DNA from: Cyanobacteria bacterium FACHB-502
Lineage (GTDB): Bacteria; Cyanobacteriota; Cyanobacteriia; Elainellales; Elainellaceae
Reading direction: 5' to 3'
Assembly: GCA_014695325.1 (NCBI GenBank)
Contig: JACJNZ010000039.1
Location: forward strand, 992,001-1,056,000
Length of the DNA stretch: 64,000 nucleotides
Shown: positions 17,344 through 25,980 of the stretch, one piece after another
Position numbering within the stretch: position 1 is the first letter of the stretch
How the letters are laid out: each line of letters begins with the position of its first letter
The notes under the pieces: generated by a model
The model's database searches: none
The model's input: the letters and a program-made list of their open reading frames with translations, nothing else
Told to the model about the DNA's origin: nothing
Program-made: the position numbers and the translations under genes

Positions 17344-18183
17344 ATGTCGATCCCTCTTCTCAAAGTTACTCCTAAGACCCAGAATCAGCGTGTGGAGGGC
17401 TACGATGTCCCCGATGAGGACGACCCTACCCTTTACCGCCTGAGCCACGCCATCTCGGATACTGACGTAAACGAGATCATCTGGGCAGCTTATCGGCAGA
17501 TTTTTAGCGAACATCTGGTTCTGGAAAGCTATCGCCAGCCTGCGCTGGAATCTCAGTTGCGGAACCGGGCGATTTCAGTGCGAGAGTTCATTCGAGGGCT
17601 GGGCAAGTCGGACGTATACCGCGATGAGATTGCTGACCTGAACTCGAACTATCGCATTGTCGATCTCACCTTCAAGCGGTTTTTAGGACGGGCATCCTAC
17701 AGTAAAGATGAGCAGATTGCTTGGTCGATCGTGATTGCGACCAAAGGACTGCACGGCTTTATTGATGCAGTGGTGGACAGCGACGAGTACAGGCAAAACT
17801 TTGGCGATGATGTGGTTCCTTATCAGCGTCGCCGGATGGAAGGTCGCCCGTTTAACCTGACCAACCCGCGCTATAGCGACTACTGGCGGAACCGAATGCT
17901 GGAAATGGAGCTGCAAACTCGCTCCTACTACCAAGTACGGCAGTATCAATCCGGCAACCTCGATCGCAAAGTTATTCGTCAAGCAGTGTCGCCGATGTTC
18001 TTTAACATGGCGCAGTCGCTCCTAATTCCGCAGCAGGATTCGCAGCGGGACGTGGCGCGGGCAACTTCCAGCACGATTAAGGTTCCTGATTCGAGCCGCA
18101 GTGCAGGTGAAGTAAAGCCGACGGTGAAGGCAACCAATGTGGCATTGCCCTACCGCTATCTGTACAACATGCCAAAGGTTTAG
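17344..18183 (+). CDS. cpcG1: Phycobilisome rod-core linker, CpcG (copy 1)
   Basis: This 279-residue protein attaches a rod to the allophycocyanin core. The N-terminal PBS linker domain (about 20-180) has EIIWAAYRQIFSEHLVLES, LRNRAISVREFIRGLGKSD, FKRFLGRASYSKDEQIAW and DSDEYRQNFGDDVVPYQRRR. The C-terminal extension (about 190-279, including SYYQVRQYQSGNLDRKVIRQ) should contact the core. It has no membrane helix. It is the longest and most classical of the four paralogues in this array. It starts 66 bases after cpcF. Confidence 0.95.
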   Translation: MSIPLLKVTPKTQNQRVEGYDVPDEDDPTLYRLSHAISDTDVNEIIWAAYRQIFSEHLVLESYRQPALESQLRNRAISVREFIRGLGKSDVYRDEIADLNSNYRIVDLTFKRFLGRASYSKDEQIAWSIVIATKGLHGFIDAVVDSDEYRQNFGDDVVPYQRRRMEGRPFNLTNPRYSDYWRNRMLEMELQTRSYYQVRQYQSGNLDRKVIRQAVSPMFFNMAQSLLIPQQDSQRDVARATSSTIKVPDSSRSAGEVKPTVKATNVALPYRYLYNMPKV

Positions 18184-18415
18184 AGGAGTTTGTAGGTGGG
18201 TGGCAAGACGGTCGAGATCCCTTAAATCCTGCTTAAAAAGGGAGAACTTTGAGCCATACAGCCTCCTATTTGCTTAAGGGCTATCTGCATCGGGTACTTA
18301 CCTCTTTATAAAAGGGGGACTAGAAGGGATCTTCAGCCCTTCTCACATCCATCCGCCTTTCCTCATCGGCTCTCATCATTTACTTTTATTCCTTTATTTC
18401 CTCTTTAGTAACACC
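18184..18415. repeat. Spacer with degenerate copies of the CCCTAAAT...GGGACTTTGAGCC repeat
   Basis: The stretch 18217-18256 (ATCCCTTAAATCCTGC then AAAAAGGGAGAACTTTGAGCC) and a second one around 18305-18345 resemble the dispersed repeat whose best copies lie at 39058 and 41581. Both arms could pair. It separates cpcG1 from cpcG2. Confidence 0.5.
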
Positions 18416-19159
18416 ATGACCATTCCTCTGCTTGAATACACCCCCTCCTCACGGAATCATCGAGTTCCGGGCTATGAGGTTCCTGGTGAAGACACGCCCT
18501 ACATCTATCGGCTTGAAGACTGCACGGATAACACGGATCTGGAAGCAATGATCTGGGCAGCTTATCGTCAGGTTTTTAGCGAGCACGTTATCCTGCGCAG
18601 CAGCCGTCAGAGTGATCTGGAGTCTCAGCTCAAGAATCGATCGATCACCGTACGCGACTTTGTACGAGGTCTGGCAAAGTCAGAAACTTTCCGCAGATTG
18701 GTAGTGGAAACAAACTCCAACTATCGGATTGTGGAAGTGTGCCTGAAGCGATTGCTGGGTCGTGCTCCCTATAACGAAGACGAGAAGCGTTCCTGGTCGA
18801 TCAAAATTGCCACGCTTGGCTTTGATAGCTTTGTGGATGCGCTGGTAGACAGCGAAGAGTACAGCACCAACTTCGGCGACACGACCGTTCCCTATCAGCG
18901 TCGTCGCTACAAGGATCGTCCGTTTAACCTGGTGACACCTCGCTATGGCGATTACTGGCGCGATCGCCTGGAAACCGAGCGGTATAAGTGGGGCGATGTG
19001 AAAAACTTCCTGGACATGGCGCGATCGATCAAGATTACGCCGAAGCAAATGACTCCGGTGAGTACCAAGAATATTCAAATTCCTGATACCAGCCGCGACA
19101 CCAAACCCCAGGACACGCGGGTTTCGATTAGCACCACAGCGGGCTTTCCGGTACGGTAA
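18416..19159 (+). CDS. cpcG2: Phycobilisome rod-core linker, CpcG (copy 2)
   Basis: This 247-residue paralogue of the preceding gene has the same linker domain ([59 protein letters not shown]). Its C-terminal tail is shorter and different: [19 protein letters not shown], then [16 protein letters not shown]. It has no membrane helix. It presumably binds a different position or face of the core than CpcG1. The numbering is by order here and does not imply orthology with other species' CpcG2. Confidence 0.94.
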   Translation: MTIPLLEYTPSSRNHRVPGYEVPGEDTPYIYRLEDCTDNTDLEAMIWAAYRQVFSEHVILRSSRQSDLESQLKNRSITVRDFVRGLAKSETFRRLVVETNSNYRIVEVCLKRLLGRAPYNEDEKRSWSIKIATLGFDSFVDALVDSEEYSTNFGDTTVPYQRRRYKDRPFNLVTPRYGDYWRDRLETERYKWGDVKNFLDMARSIKITPKQMTPVSTKNIQIPDTSRDTKPQDTRVSISTTAGFPVR

Positions 19160-19527
19160 AGGGTGAAATAGAGCAGTTTGAGCACCAGTCAATTGATTCA
19201 ATTCATCGATTAATTGAATTGATGGATAGGGTTGAAGACATGGAAAGCGGAACGATCGCATGAATCATTCTGCGAATCAAACACTCTGACCTTTTCCTGC
19301 TCCAAGTTACTCGTTTGCTGAATCAATTCTGTCAGGGTAGTTTGCGGACTGCCCCGACCTAAGGGATAAACGTCCCCGACTATCACACCTGCACTCAAGA
19401 ACGTCTTTGACTGAGTCTCTTGCCTGCTGCCTGGAGAAACTGAATTCGATCGCCGCAAGAGATTTCTACTGCTCCTCCGACATCGAACATTTAGACTCGT
19501 TCATTGCAGTTCATTAGGAGAATCGGT
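19160..19527. other. Gap between cpcG2 and cpcL with a small inverted repeat
   Basis: ATTCAATT (19196-19203) pairs with AATTGAAT (19212-19219), extendable with two G-U pairs, just after the cpcG2 stop. The rest of the 368 bases has no gene; AGGAG for cpcL is near its end. A separate promoter for the last two linkers is possible but not identified. Confidence 0.45.
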
Positions 19528-20265
19528 ATGACTTTGCCTCTGCTTGAGTATAAGCCCACTACCCAGAACCAAAGAGTTTCCAGCTTTGGAACGGCTGACC
19601 TGAACGAGGACACTCCTTATGTTTTTCGCCTGGAAGCCGCAACCACACCTATTGAGCAAGAAGCTCTGATTCGCGCTGCCTATCGGCAGGTGTTTAATGA
19701 GCAGGAAATGCTCCAGTTTAACCGTCATGTTGCGCTGGAAACGCAGCTTAAGAATCGATCGATCGACGTGCGCGATTTCATTCGGGGACTGGCAAAATCT
19801 GAGCGGTTTTATCAGCTAGTGGTTGAGCCAAACAATAACTATCGCCTGGTCGAAATCTGCCTGAAGCGATTGCTGGGTCGTGCTCCCTACAATAGCGAGG
19901 AAGAAATCGCCTGGTCGATACAAATTGCGACGAAGGGCTGGCATCAGTTTGTTGATGCGCTAATTGACAGCGAGGAATATACTCGCACCTTTGGCGATAT
20001 GGTCGTTCCTTATCAGCGGAAACGCTTAAGCGATCGCCCCTTTAGCTTTACGCCTCGCTATGGAGCCGATTACCGGGACAAACTGCCCCAGCCAAAGCCA
20101 TACGTGCCAACCCCTCGGTTTGAGCTGGATTTCGATCGACCCTTTGACCTGGCTCGATTCCTAGCAGGGATTAACTGGGGGCGTGTGAGTGGAGTGCTGC
20201 TGCTGCTGGTTCTGGTTTGTACGATCACGCTGCTCGCCTCCAGTCTGACAGGAGCAATTGGCTAA
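19528..20265 (+). CDS. cpcL: CpcL-type membrane-anchored rod linker
   Basis: This 245-residue linker contains the CpcG-type PBS domain ([58 protein letters not shown]). A proline-rich hinge (about 185-200) and a C-terminal membrane helix (about 219-241, [20 protein letters not shown]) follow. Linkers of this build (CpcL, older names CpcG2/CpcG3) anchor core-less phycocyanin rods to the thylakoid and feed photosystem I. The start ATG 19528 has AGGAG nearby; an in-frame upstream ATG at 19504 is less likely. Its N-terminus is closest to the next gene, suggesting tandem duplication. Confidence 0.93.
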   Translation: MTLPLLEYKPTTQNQRVSSFGTADLNEDTPYVFRLEAATTPIEQEALIRAAYRQVFNEQEMLQFNRHVALETQLKNRSIDVRDFIRGLAKSERFYQLVVEPNNNYRLVEICLKRLLGRAPYNSEEEIAWSIQIATKGWHQFVDALIDSEEYTRTFGDMVVPYQRKRLSDRPFSFTPRYGADYRDKLPQPKPYVPTPRFELDFDRPFDLARFLAGINWGRVSGVLLLLVLVCTITLLASSLTGAIG

Positions 20266-20398
20266 AGCCAGAGAAGCGGCTAAGGCTATTCATTTCGCGC
20301 CATTCCACGGGATAATAAGCCAAGGGACGCTGCGCCGCACAGCCCCAAAATGAGATAACCCGATTTTGCACATCACGATTACACAAGGGAGATCTAGC

Positions 20399-21160
20399 AT
20401 GGCATTGCCCTTGCTTAAATACAGACCAACCACACAAAATCACCGTGTTGAGAGCTTTGGCACGGCAGATCAAAACGAAGATACACCTTACATCTATCGC
20501 CTTGAGGATGCTGCCTCCGCTTCGGAGATGCAGGAAGTGATCTGGGCTTCCTACCGTCAGGTGTTTAGCGAGCATCAAACGCTCAAGTTCAACCGTCACT
20601 CTGCGCTGGAGTCTCAGCTCAAGAACCGGGCGATTACGACACGCGATTTTATTCGTGGCTTAGCCAAGTCTGAGCGGTTTTACAGCCAGGTCGTTGAGGT
20701 CAACGATAACTATCGTCTGGTCGATATCTGCCTGAAACGGCTGCTCGGTCGTTCTGCCTACAATGAGGACGAAAAAATCGCTTGGTCGATCAAAGTGGCA
20801 ACGCTGGGCTTCTATGGCTTTATTGATGCACTGCTCGACAGCGAAGAATATACCCAGGCATTTGGCGACAACACCGTGCCTTACCAGCGCAAGCGGATGG
20901 AAGGTCGTCCGTTTAATCTAGTGACTCCCCGCTACGGTGAGGGCTTCCGCGAAACCGTAGGAACCGTCAAGACCGACTGGCGTTTTGTGGTGGAGAAGTT
21001 TTACAACCGCAAATTCCAGGAGCGTCAGTTGCAGGAAGGCGATCCGCGCAAGTATCGCGACATGGCATCTTCGATCGGTGCAAAAGGGAACTATTCCCAA
21101 TCTTTGCGGGCATCGGATATCGACTACTTGAACAAAGTGCCCTACCGCGGTAAACGCTAA
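20399..21160 (+). CDS. cpcG4: Phycobilisome rod-core linker, CpcG (copy 4)
   Basis: This 253-residue protein has the PBS linker domain ([56 protein letters not shown]). Its first 35 residues strongly resemble those of CpcL ([20 protein letters not shown]), but the C-terminus is soluble and basic ([19 protein letters not shown] ... [11 protein letters not shown]). It is therefore a rod-core linker. AAGGGAGA precedes ATG 20399. It is the last gene of the cpc operon, with a terminator 80 bases downstream. Confidence 0.94.
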   Translation: MALPLLKYRPTTQNHRVESFGTADQNEDTPYIYRLEDAASASEMQEVIWASYRQVFSEHQTLKFNRHSALESQLKNRAITTRDFIRGLAKSERFYSQVVEVNDNYRLVDICLKRLLGRSAYNEDEKIAWSIKVATLGFYGFIDALLDSEEYTQAFGDNTVPYQRKRMEGRPFNLVTPRYGEGFRETVGTVKTDWRFVVEKFYNRKFQERQLQEGDPRKYRDMASSIGAKGNYSQSLRASDIDYLNKVPYRGKR

Positions 21161-21239
21161 GGTGTTGCGTTGAACTGATCACTCGCCGATCGTTCTGATT
21201 ATTTATTTGCTGGGTCTGGCTACTCTCTAGATTCGATCG

Positions 21240-21265
21240 CCTTTTGTAATCTACAGAAGGTTTTT
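21240..21265 (+). terminator. Terminator of the cpc operon
   Basis: CCTTTTGTA (21240-21248) pairs with TACAGAAGG (21252-21260) over nine base pairs with one G-U and a three-base loop, followed by TTTTT. It lies 80 bases after the cpcG4 stop. Confidence 0.88.
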
Positions 21266-21346
21266 GAGTCAGGGAGCAGCGAGACCCAGTTCTAGTTTTA
21301 GCTCTAGTTTAGAGATTTGCAGCAAATCACAAAAAGCAGCAGACCT

Positions 21347-21366
21347 AAAAAAGGGGCAGTTGCCCC
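21347..21366 (-). terminator. Terminator of the membrane protein gene at 21432
   Basis: Read on the minus strand, GGGGCA / TGCCCC form a short perfect stem followed by six T (21347-21352). It faces the cpc terminator across about 80 bases, closing a convergent gap. Confidence 0.85.
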
Positions 21367-21431
21367 ATTCATAAATCACAAATTGCACGGATCAGTAGAA
21401 GGACAAAATCAAACCCAAACAAATTTATTCA

Positions 21432-21845
21432 TTAGGACTGGTGGTGCATTTGCTGATCGATGTAAAAATTTAATGCTTCTCGTCCCATTTGTTTACCAAT
21501 GCGTGACCAGAGGAATCCTCCAGCAAGCGGGGTTACGAGCAGCGTAATGATCCAGGCAAACACGGTTGATACCCCAACAGTCATGAGGGTGGCTGCCAGC
21601 CCAACCCCTATACCCAGCAAAACGCCCGCAAAGGGAAAAGCTACCTGAAGCCGAATCCAGCGCGAGAAAGACCCAACATTGGGGTTTTTGTACCAGCGTC
21701 CCATTTCGGCGCGAACCGATGCAGCGAAGGCTAAGCCGGATGTGAGGCAAATAAATAAACCGGCTGCCAGCAGAAAATAGGGAGGTTCGGAGAGTTTGGC
21801 ACTAAAGAAGTTTTCAAGCTGATTAGGGTCAACAAAGGAATTCAT
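21432..21845 (-). CDS. Small hypothetical membrane protein
   Basis: From ATG 21845 the product has 137 residues (144 from an upstream ATG). Three hydrophobic segments are clear: about 23-45 (YFLLAAGLFICLTSGLAFA), 68-90 (FPFAGVLLGIGVGLAATLM) and 95-117 (FAWIITLLVTPLAGGFLW). A basic loop RAEMGRWYKNPN follows the first helix, and the tail is polar and ends in HHQS. No family is recognised. A terminator directly downstream and the isolated position suggest a monocistronic gene. Confidence 0.65.
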   Translation of the reverse strand: MNSFVDPNQLENFFSAKLSEPPYFLLAAGLFICLTSGLAFAASVRAEMGRWYKNPNVGSFSRWIRLQVAFPFAGVLLGIGVGLAATLMTVGVSTVFAWIITLLVTPLAGGFLWSRIGKQMGREALNFYIDQQMHHQS

Positions 21846-21902
21846 AATGCAATACCAACACAGCAAAATAAGGTTGACAAAGGCAGAGTGAAAATTTCAA
21901 TG

Positions 21903-21930
21903 GGGTGGGCAGCTGTTCACTAACCCACCC
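21903..21930. other. GC-rich hairpin between 21845 and 22074
   Basis: GGGTGGG (21903-21909) pairs perfectly with CCCACCC (21924-21930) around 14 bases. It lies 144 bases past the stop of the minus-strand gene at 22074 and upstream of the gene at 21845. No T run follows on either strand, so it is either a weak terminator or a leader structure. Confidence 0.5.
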
Positions 21931-22073
21931 TGCTTAGACCCGTGAGCGATCGGTAATTGCTGGCTGTTCTACTTAGATTCAGCACTTCAGATCAACCCAC
22001 TGAACCAATCAACAAAACACAACAAGCGAAAGAATTAATCCTGAACCATCCGCTGTTTGTTTTGTTGTCTTTT

Positions 22074-22901
22074 TTAGAATCTGGAACCCGGTCGCGTGGA
22101 TTCAGTTTCACGATGGACAGTTGCCTGACGAGATTTGCGCGTCAAGCCAATTAGTCCCAGCAGACCGAGTAAGCCTAACCAGCCCAGGTTGTTATTTCGA
22201 TCGCCACGGACGTTTCGATAGGTCGTGGTCGTCGTGGTTGTCGTTGGACTTTCAGTTACAGGGCTGGGAGAAGCCGTCGGTGAAATAATCACCGTGGTCG
22301 AAGAATTGCCGGGCGTTGTGCTGGTCGTGCCGGAGCCGGAAGTGGTTCCAGAGGTTCCGGTCGTTTCGTTCGTTCCGGGTATTCCAGAGGTTCCGGTGGT
22401 TCCGGTGGTTCCGGTACCTGTTGTGCCAGTCGTTCCCGTGCCAGAGGTTCCTGTATCAGAAGTGCCAGAAGTCCCAGAAGTGCCAGACGAACCGGGAGAA
22501 GTCAGCGTTCCGGTGGATCCAGGTGCGATCGAGGGGCTATTGGTTGAGCCGCCCGTCCCGGTTCCGGTTGCCCCAGTCCCTGTTGAGCCAGAAGTGCCAG
22601 AAGTCCCAGTCGTTCCTGGTGAGCCATAGGTGCTACCTGCTGTCCCGGCTGAGCCAGAAGTGCCAGAAGTTCCGGTCGTTCCTGTTCCGGTCGTTCCTGT
22701 TCCAGTTCCAGAGGTTCCAGTCGTTCCTGTTCCAGTTCCAGAGGGTCCGGTGGTTCCCGTAGTGGTTGCCGTTCCAGAGGTTCCGGTGCTACCTGCACCA
22801 CCTGAGGTTTGTGCCAGCCCAGTAGTTGTGAGCGGAAATGCGAGTAATCCGATCGCAAACGTACTGACCCAAACTTGATTTTTTAGATTCGTTCGATTCA
22901 T
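22074..22901 (-). CDS. Secreted Thr/Gly/Ser-rich repeat protein with WGxxGxxG-type C-terminal anchor
   Basis: This 275-residue protein starts with a signal peptide (about 1-30, [20 protein letters not shown]). Residues about 31-200 are a low-complexity repeat of G-T-S-G-T units with occasional Pro and Asn, then a Pro/Ser/Thr stretch. The C-terminus has [18 protein letters not shown] followed by TRKSR, resembling the WGxxGxxG-CTERM anchor common in cyanobacterial surface proteins. It is therefore likely exported and retained at the envelope. The repeat would be flexible and a candidate for glycosylation. The repeat DNA (22290-22830) gives long open frames in other phases, which are artefacts. 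Confidence 0.75.
   Translation of the reverse strand: MNRTNLKNQVWVSTFAIGLLAFPLTTTGLAQTSGGAGSTGTSGTATTTGTTGPSGTGTGTTGTSGTGTGTTGTGTTGTSGTSGSAGTAGSTYGSPGTTGTSGTSGSTGTGATGTGTGGSTNSPSIAPGSTGTLTSPGSSGTSGTSGTSDTGTSGTGTTGTTGTGTTGTTGTSGIPGTNETTGTSGTTSGSGTTSTTPGNSSTTVIISPTASPSPVTESPTTTTTTTTYRNVRGDRNNNLGWLGLLGLLGLIGLTRKSRQATVHRETESTRPGSRF
22290..22830 (-). repeat. Intragenic low-complexity repeat coding for G-T-S-G-T units
   Basis: Words such as CCAGAGGTTCCGGT and GTCGTTCCTGTTCCAG recur in irregular 9- to 18-base multiples on the plus strand. All are in frame with the secreted protein. Copy number is likely to vary between strains. Confidence 0.85.
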
Positions 22902-23187
22902 TGCTGTCTTTTTCCTCTTGTCAATCTTCGTATCAATCGCCGGATTGATTGCGGTTTAGTTCAGCGATTTGATCGACGCACAAATTCCTGACTCAAGCTG
23001 AAAATTTGCCGATACCGCAGCTTTTTCACGTTGAATTAAAGTTCAACCTTTCTACGATTGCAATCAAAATAACAAAACCGATCGCCTCATACGTCTACCG
23101 AGAGAACTGCATGGTTAAGCGATCGGTTATATCAAAAGGAACACTACTGTACACCAGAGCGATGTACTGATAGTTGAGCAAGGGAAT
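22902..23187. other. Gap between the repeat protein and ndhK
   Basis: This 286-base gap contains the ndhK terminator-like hairpin at 23076-23128. Otherwise it is AT-rich with no gene; it should also hold the promoter of the repeat protein. Confidence 0.4.
23076..23128 (-). terminator. Terminator-like hairpin after ndhK
   Basis: AACCGATCGC (23076-23085) is the perfect complement of GCGATCGGTT (23119-23128), with a 33-base loop. Reading the minus strand, the stem is followed by TTTGTTATTTT. It lies about 60 bases after the ndhK stop. Both arms contain a HIP1-like core. Confidence 0.6.
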
Positions 23188-23988
23188 TTACATGTCTTCT
23201 ACGGAACCCTCGACTCTAGAAGTATCTAGATTGCGCTCTTCGCTGCGAATGCGCTCACTGCCGCGGAACACCTGAGTTTGCAGTGCAGGCGGCATTTCTG
23301 TGCCCAGTGCTGCCGCAATTTGCTCAGGCGGCTTATTTCGACTGTCAGCTCGCAGGTAGTTGCCGTCGTGAATTGCTGAAATTGGCTTCATTTTATGGGT
23401 GGTGGTGTAGTAACGATGCGTTTGACCTTTCACCCCACGTTCCTGCACCGTTTCTGCCGAAATTTTCTTTCGCAGTTTGATGATCGCATCCATGATTGCT
23501 TCTGGGCGCGGCGGGCAACCGGGAATATAGACATCGATCGGCAAAATCTTGTCTGCTCCACGAATCGCTGTTGGCGAGTCTGCGCTAAACATCCCACCTG
23601 TGATCATGCAGGCTCCCATCGCGATCACGTATTTCGGATCGGGCATCTGCTCATACAGGCGCAGGGTCGGCTGTGCCATCTTCATATTTAGCGTACCTGC
23701 CAGAATGATCAGGTCTGCCTGTCTCGGAGAAGCTCTGGGGATCAGACCGTAGCGATCGAAGTCAAAACGCGAACCAATCAAGGCAGCGAACTCAATAAAG
23801 CAGCAGGCGGTTCCATACAGCAGAGGCCAAAGACTCGAAAGTCGCGCCCAGTTGTGCAAATCGTCTACGGTCGTCAGAATGACGTTTTCCGAAAGCTGCG
23901 TGGTGATACTTGGATAGGTGGCGGGATTCACAATCAGATCTGAGCCACTGGGTTCAGACGGTTGACCCGATCGAGACGGATTGGTCAT
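23188..23988 (-). CDS. ndhK: NAD(P)H-quinone oxidoreductase subunit K
   Basis: From ATG 23988 the product has 266 residues; the frame is open to 24078. NdhK is the subunit carrying iron-sulfur cluster N2 at the quinone end of NDH-1. Its ligands are visible: the CysCys pair in GTACCFIEF, Cys in MGACMITGG and Cys in PGCPPRPEA. The C-terminal tail after about residue 190 ([20 protein letters not shown], then a polar extension) is typical of cyanobacteria. ndhC should precede it and ndhJ follow it, but neither is adjacent: upstream is a 2H phosphoesterase and downstream a low-complexity protein. It is either a dispersed single gene or a second copy. Confidence 0.95.
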   Translation of the reverse strand: MTNPSRSGQPSEPSGSDLIVNPATYPSITTQLSENVILTTVDDLHNWARLSSLWPLLYGTACCFIEFAALIGSRFDFDRYGLIPRASPRQADLIILAGTLNMKMAQPTLRLYEQMPDPKYVIAMGACMITGGMFSADSPTAIRGADKILPIDVYIPGCPPRPEAIMDAIIKLRKKISAETVQERGVKGQTHRYYTTTHKMKPISAIHDGNYLRADSRNKPPEQIAAALGTEMPPALQTQVFRGSERIRSEERNLDTSRVEGSVEDM

Positions 23989-24132
23989 CATAACTGCACT
24001 TATACGCAGAGAGAGGCGATCGAAAAAACGCAGATGACTTCCAGCAGTCGCTCGCTTCATCGCAAAACTAAAAAGCAAGACTTAACCACGGATAGGCAGC
24101 CGCCTCTCTACCCTATTTGCTATGTCCGGGTT

Positions 24133-24783
24133 TTACCTTCTATCCAAAGGGGTAGTTCCAGCCTCAGCACAATGCGAACCTGTTTCTCCATTAGGAGAAT
24201 TGGACTGAAACTCAAACGCTTCAACCAGTTCCCAGGGTCCACCTTTGTAGTACCACAGCAACAGCCCTTCACCAAACCCGCTCAGCGGTTGCCACGCTCT
24301 TGCAGCCTGTTCGTATTGGGGTTTAGCCACCTCAGGCGAAACCTTGTTTTGAATCGTGACGTGCGGCTTGTACTTTTGCCGATCCTGCGGCGTTAACTCT
24401 GAGTGCCAGTCCGCCATAAGCTGGTGCTGCAACTGTATTAATTCGGGAGCCTCGATCTCAGCCGCAAAGCCCCTGCCAAGAAAGCGCAGCGTCGGAAAAG
24501 CCAGGGGAAATCGAGCCGTATTCGCACAGGCGATTTGCAGCGTCTCGCGGATGCTGGTTTCCTGATTCCCGGGGAGGGCATGAAACAGCGTTACGTGGGC
24601 AGGCAAAAAATTGCGATGGCTGGGGAAATATTCCTGTCGGAGTTGATTGAGCCGATCGAAGCTAGCGGAATCCAGTTTGAGCGTTAGCACGAGCGGCAAG
24701 GCATCGATCGCGCCGGCAGGGAAACTGCCTGGCATTGCCTGCTGATTAGAATCAGGGGCATAGAAGATAGGTTGATGAGCCAT
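24133..24783 (-). CDS. 2'-5' RNA ligase / 2H phosphoesterase family protein
   Basis: This 216-residue soluble protein has the two HxT motifs of the 2H superfamily, AHVTLFHAL (about 62-70) and PHVTIQNKV (about 144-152), roughly 80 residues apart as expected. Members cleave or join 2'-5' phosphodiester or cyclic phosphate bonds in RNA or nucleotides; the substrate here is unknown. The start ATG 24783 is preceded by GGGAGGAG on the coding-strand complement at distance, so spacing is not ideal. The last 20 residues are polar and variable. Position upstream of ndhK on the same strand may place both in one transcript. Confidence 0.85.
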   Translation of the reverse strand: MAHQPIFYAPDSNQQAMPGSFPAGAIDALPLVLTLKLDSASFDRLNQLRQEYFPSHRNFLPAHVTLFHALPGNQETSIRETLQIACANTARFPLAFPTLRFLGRGFAAEIEAPELIQLQHQLMADWHSELTPQDRQKYKPHVTIQNKVSPEVAKPQYEQAARAWQPLSGFGEGLLLWYYKGGPWELVEAFEFQSNSPNGETGSHCAEAGTTPLDRR

Positions 24784-25265
24784 GTTGGGAGGAGCTTTTG
24801 CTGAAATTGGCTAGAGTGCTTGAACCTTGAGTGCCTGAACAGTAGTTGCTCAAATAGCTGCTGCGCTGTAAAGCTTTGAACCAGTGTTTTCCAGAGAAAA
24901 GGATGATCAATCACCCAATCCTTACTTCACCAGCAAACTTTATTTCTTCTTTATTTTTAACGTTGTTTTTTACATTAATTCTGACACCGACATCACACCA
25001 GCGCTAATGATTACTCCTTATTTACGCAGCAGTTCTATAAGAGTGAATAAGCCTGTTGGAAGATGAAGCAATGCCTCTATAACCAGGGCGACATTAAAGT
25101 AAAACTCCTCATTCTTTAGGCTTCTCGAAGACAAGCACAGGTTAGAACTCTAGACAGACTGCAAACATCAAAACGGTAAACTAGGATGAACTCATCAATC
25201 GTAATTCGATTGCACCCGATTTCAACAAGTACGAAGTTAACAAGCACAACCTAAGGAGCTTAATC
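24784..25265. other. Upstream region of the hli gene
   Basis: This 482-base AT-rich divergent gap has no convincing gene. Direct word repeats (CTTGAACCTTGAGTGCCTGAAC) occur near 24819. TTTACATT at 24969 resembles one half of an HLR1 (RpaB) site, but the second half is poor. AAGGAG for hli is eight bases before its ATG. Confidence 0.35.
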
Positions 25266-25460
25266 ATGGAAACTCGTTCTACCGATCTACCCCCCGTTGC
25301 TAAGGCTTACAACCAGGTCGACCGCAATGCTTTTGTCTTCGGCTGGAATCCCCAGGCAGAATTGTGGAATGGTCGTTTAGCAATGATCGGTTTCGCTGCA
25401 TACCTGCTGTGGGATCTGGGCGGTTATAGCGTCGTGCGTGACCTGCTTCACCTGTCCTAA
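25266..25460 (+). CDS. hli: High-light-inducible protein (one-helix CAB/ELIP/HLIP)
   Basis: This 64-residue protein has one membrane helix with the chlorophyll-binding signature ELWNGRLAMIGFAAYLL (about 36-52). Hlips bind chlorophyll and carotenoid, quench excess energy and accompany chlorophyll synthesis and photosystem II assembly. The N-terminal segment AYNQVDRNAFVFGWNPQAE is longer than in minimal Hlips. AAGGAG gives a clear start. Induction by strong light is expected for the family; no regulatory site is certain here. The nearby carotenoid ketolase gene could belong to the same photoprotective response. Confidence 0.93.
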   Translation: METRSTDLPPVAKAYNQVDRNAFVFGWNPQAELWNGRLAMIGFAAYLLWDLGGYSVVRDLLHLS

Positions 25461-25498
25461 TACTTTGATTCGGGACTCATCAGATAGGGTGATGAAAG

Positions 25499-25674
25499 GT
25501 ACCAGTTCTTTCAATATTGTGAACTGAAAAAAGTAGATTTGCGAAGCAATCAAAGGAAGAAACAAGTCAGTCTAGCAGGGTTGGAACGCAACTTTAATCT
25601 GGCTAAAGACCAATGACTTGCTTTATTGCTCTATCGCCTTTTGCAATTAGCAAATCCTAAGAAAGAACTGGTAC
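25499..25674. repeat. Element bounded by a 14-bp perfect inverted repeat
   Basis: GTACCAGTTCTTTC (25499-25512) and GAAAGAACTGGTAC (25661-25674) are exact complements 148 bases apart. The total of 176 bases would suit a miniature inverted-repeat element, but no target duplication is obvious. A smaller internal pairing CAGTTC/GAACTG (25503-25526) also exists. Confidence 0.6.
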
Positions 25675-25914
25675 GTCCTGAAGCAGAGCTTTGGTTTTAT
25701 TCAACCTACAAATTTTGCTTATCGATCGCGTCCTTCAAAAATCATTGCCCTGAGTCTCTGACCGGAGAGGCAGGAAACCAACAGAGAGATCGCTAGTTTG
25801 ATTGATTGCGATTGGCTTAGGGCTATGCTTAACTATTTATGTTAAGTTTTGTAAATAAACTCGAGCGATCCTTACAAGCAACCCTTGATAGAGACGAAAT
25901 CTCCCTGGTAGCTA

Positions 25915-25959
25915 TTCCAGTAGAGATTATTTCAGTAGAAATTGATTTGGTAGAGATTC
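25915..25959 (+). repeat. Three 15-bp tandem units before crtW
   Basis: TTCCAGTAGAGATTA, TTTCAGTAGAAATTG and ATTTGGTAGAGATTC follow in exact 15-base register, and a partial fourth unit AGTAGAGA runs into the AAGGAG ribosome binding site of crtW. Confidence 0.8.
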
Positions 25960-25980
25960 AGTAGAGAAAGGAGTAGAAGA

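Larger units (their letters stand above)
25461..25980. other. hli-crtW gap with long inverted repeat and 15-base repeats
   Basis: This 520-base gap contains a 14-base inverted repeat pair (25499 and 25661) and a 15-base-period array (25915-25959) that leads into crtW. No gene was recognised between. Confidence 0.5.

Noticed and set aside
22225-22878. Long plus-strand frames with V-P-E-V repeats
   Set aside because: They are antisense images of the G-T-S repeats of the minus-strand secreted protein.
24969-24990. HLR1 (RpaB) site upstream of hli
   Set aside because: Only the first half-site TTTACATT fits; the second half is poor and the site is 290 bases from the gene.
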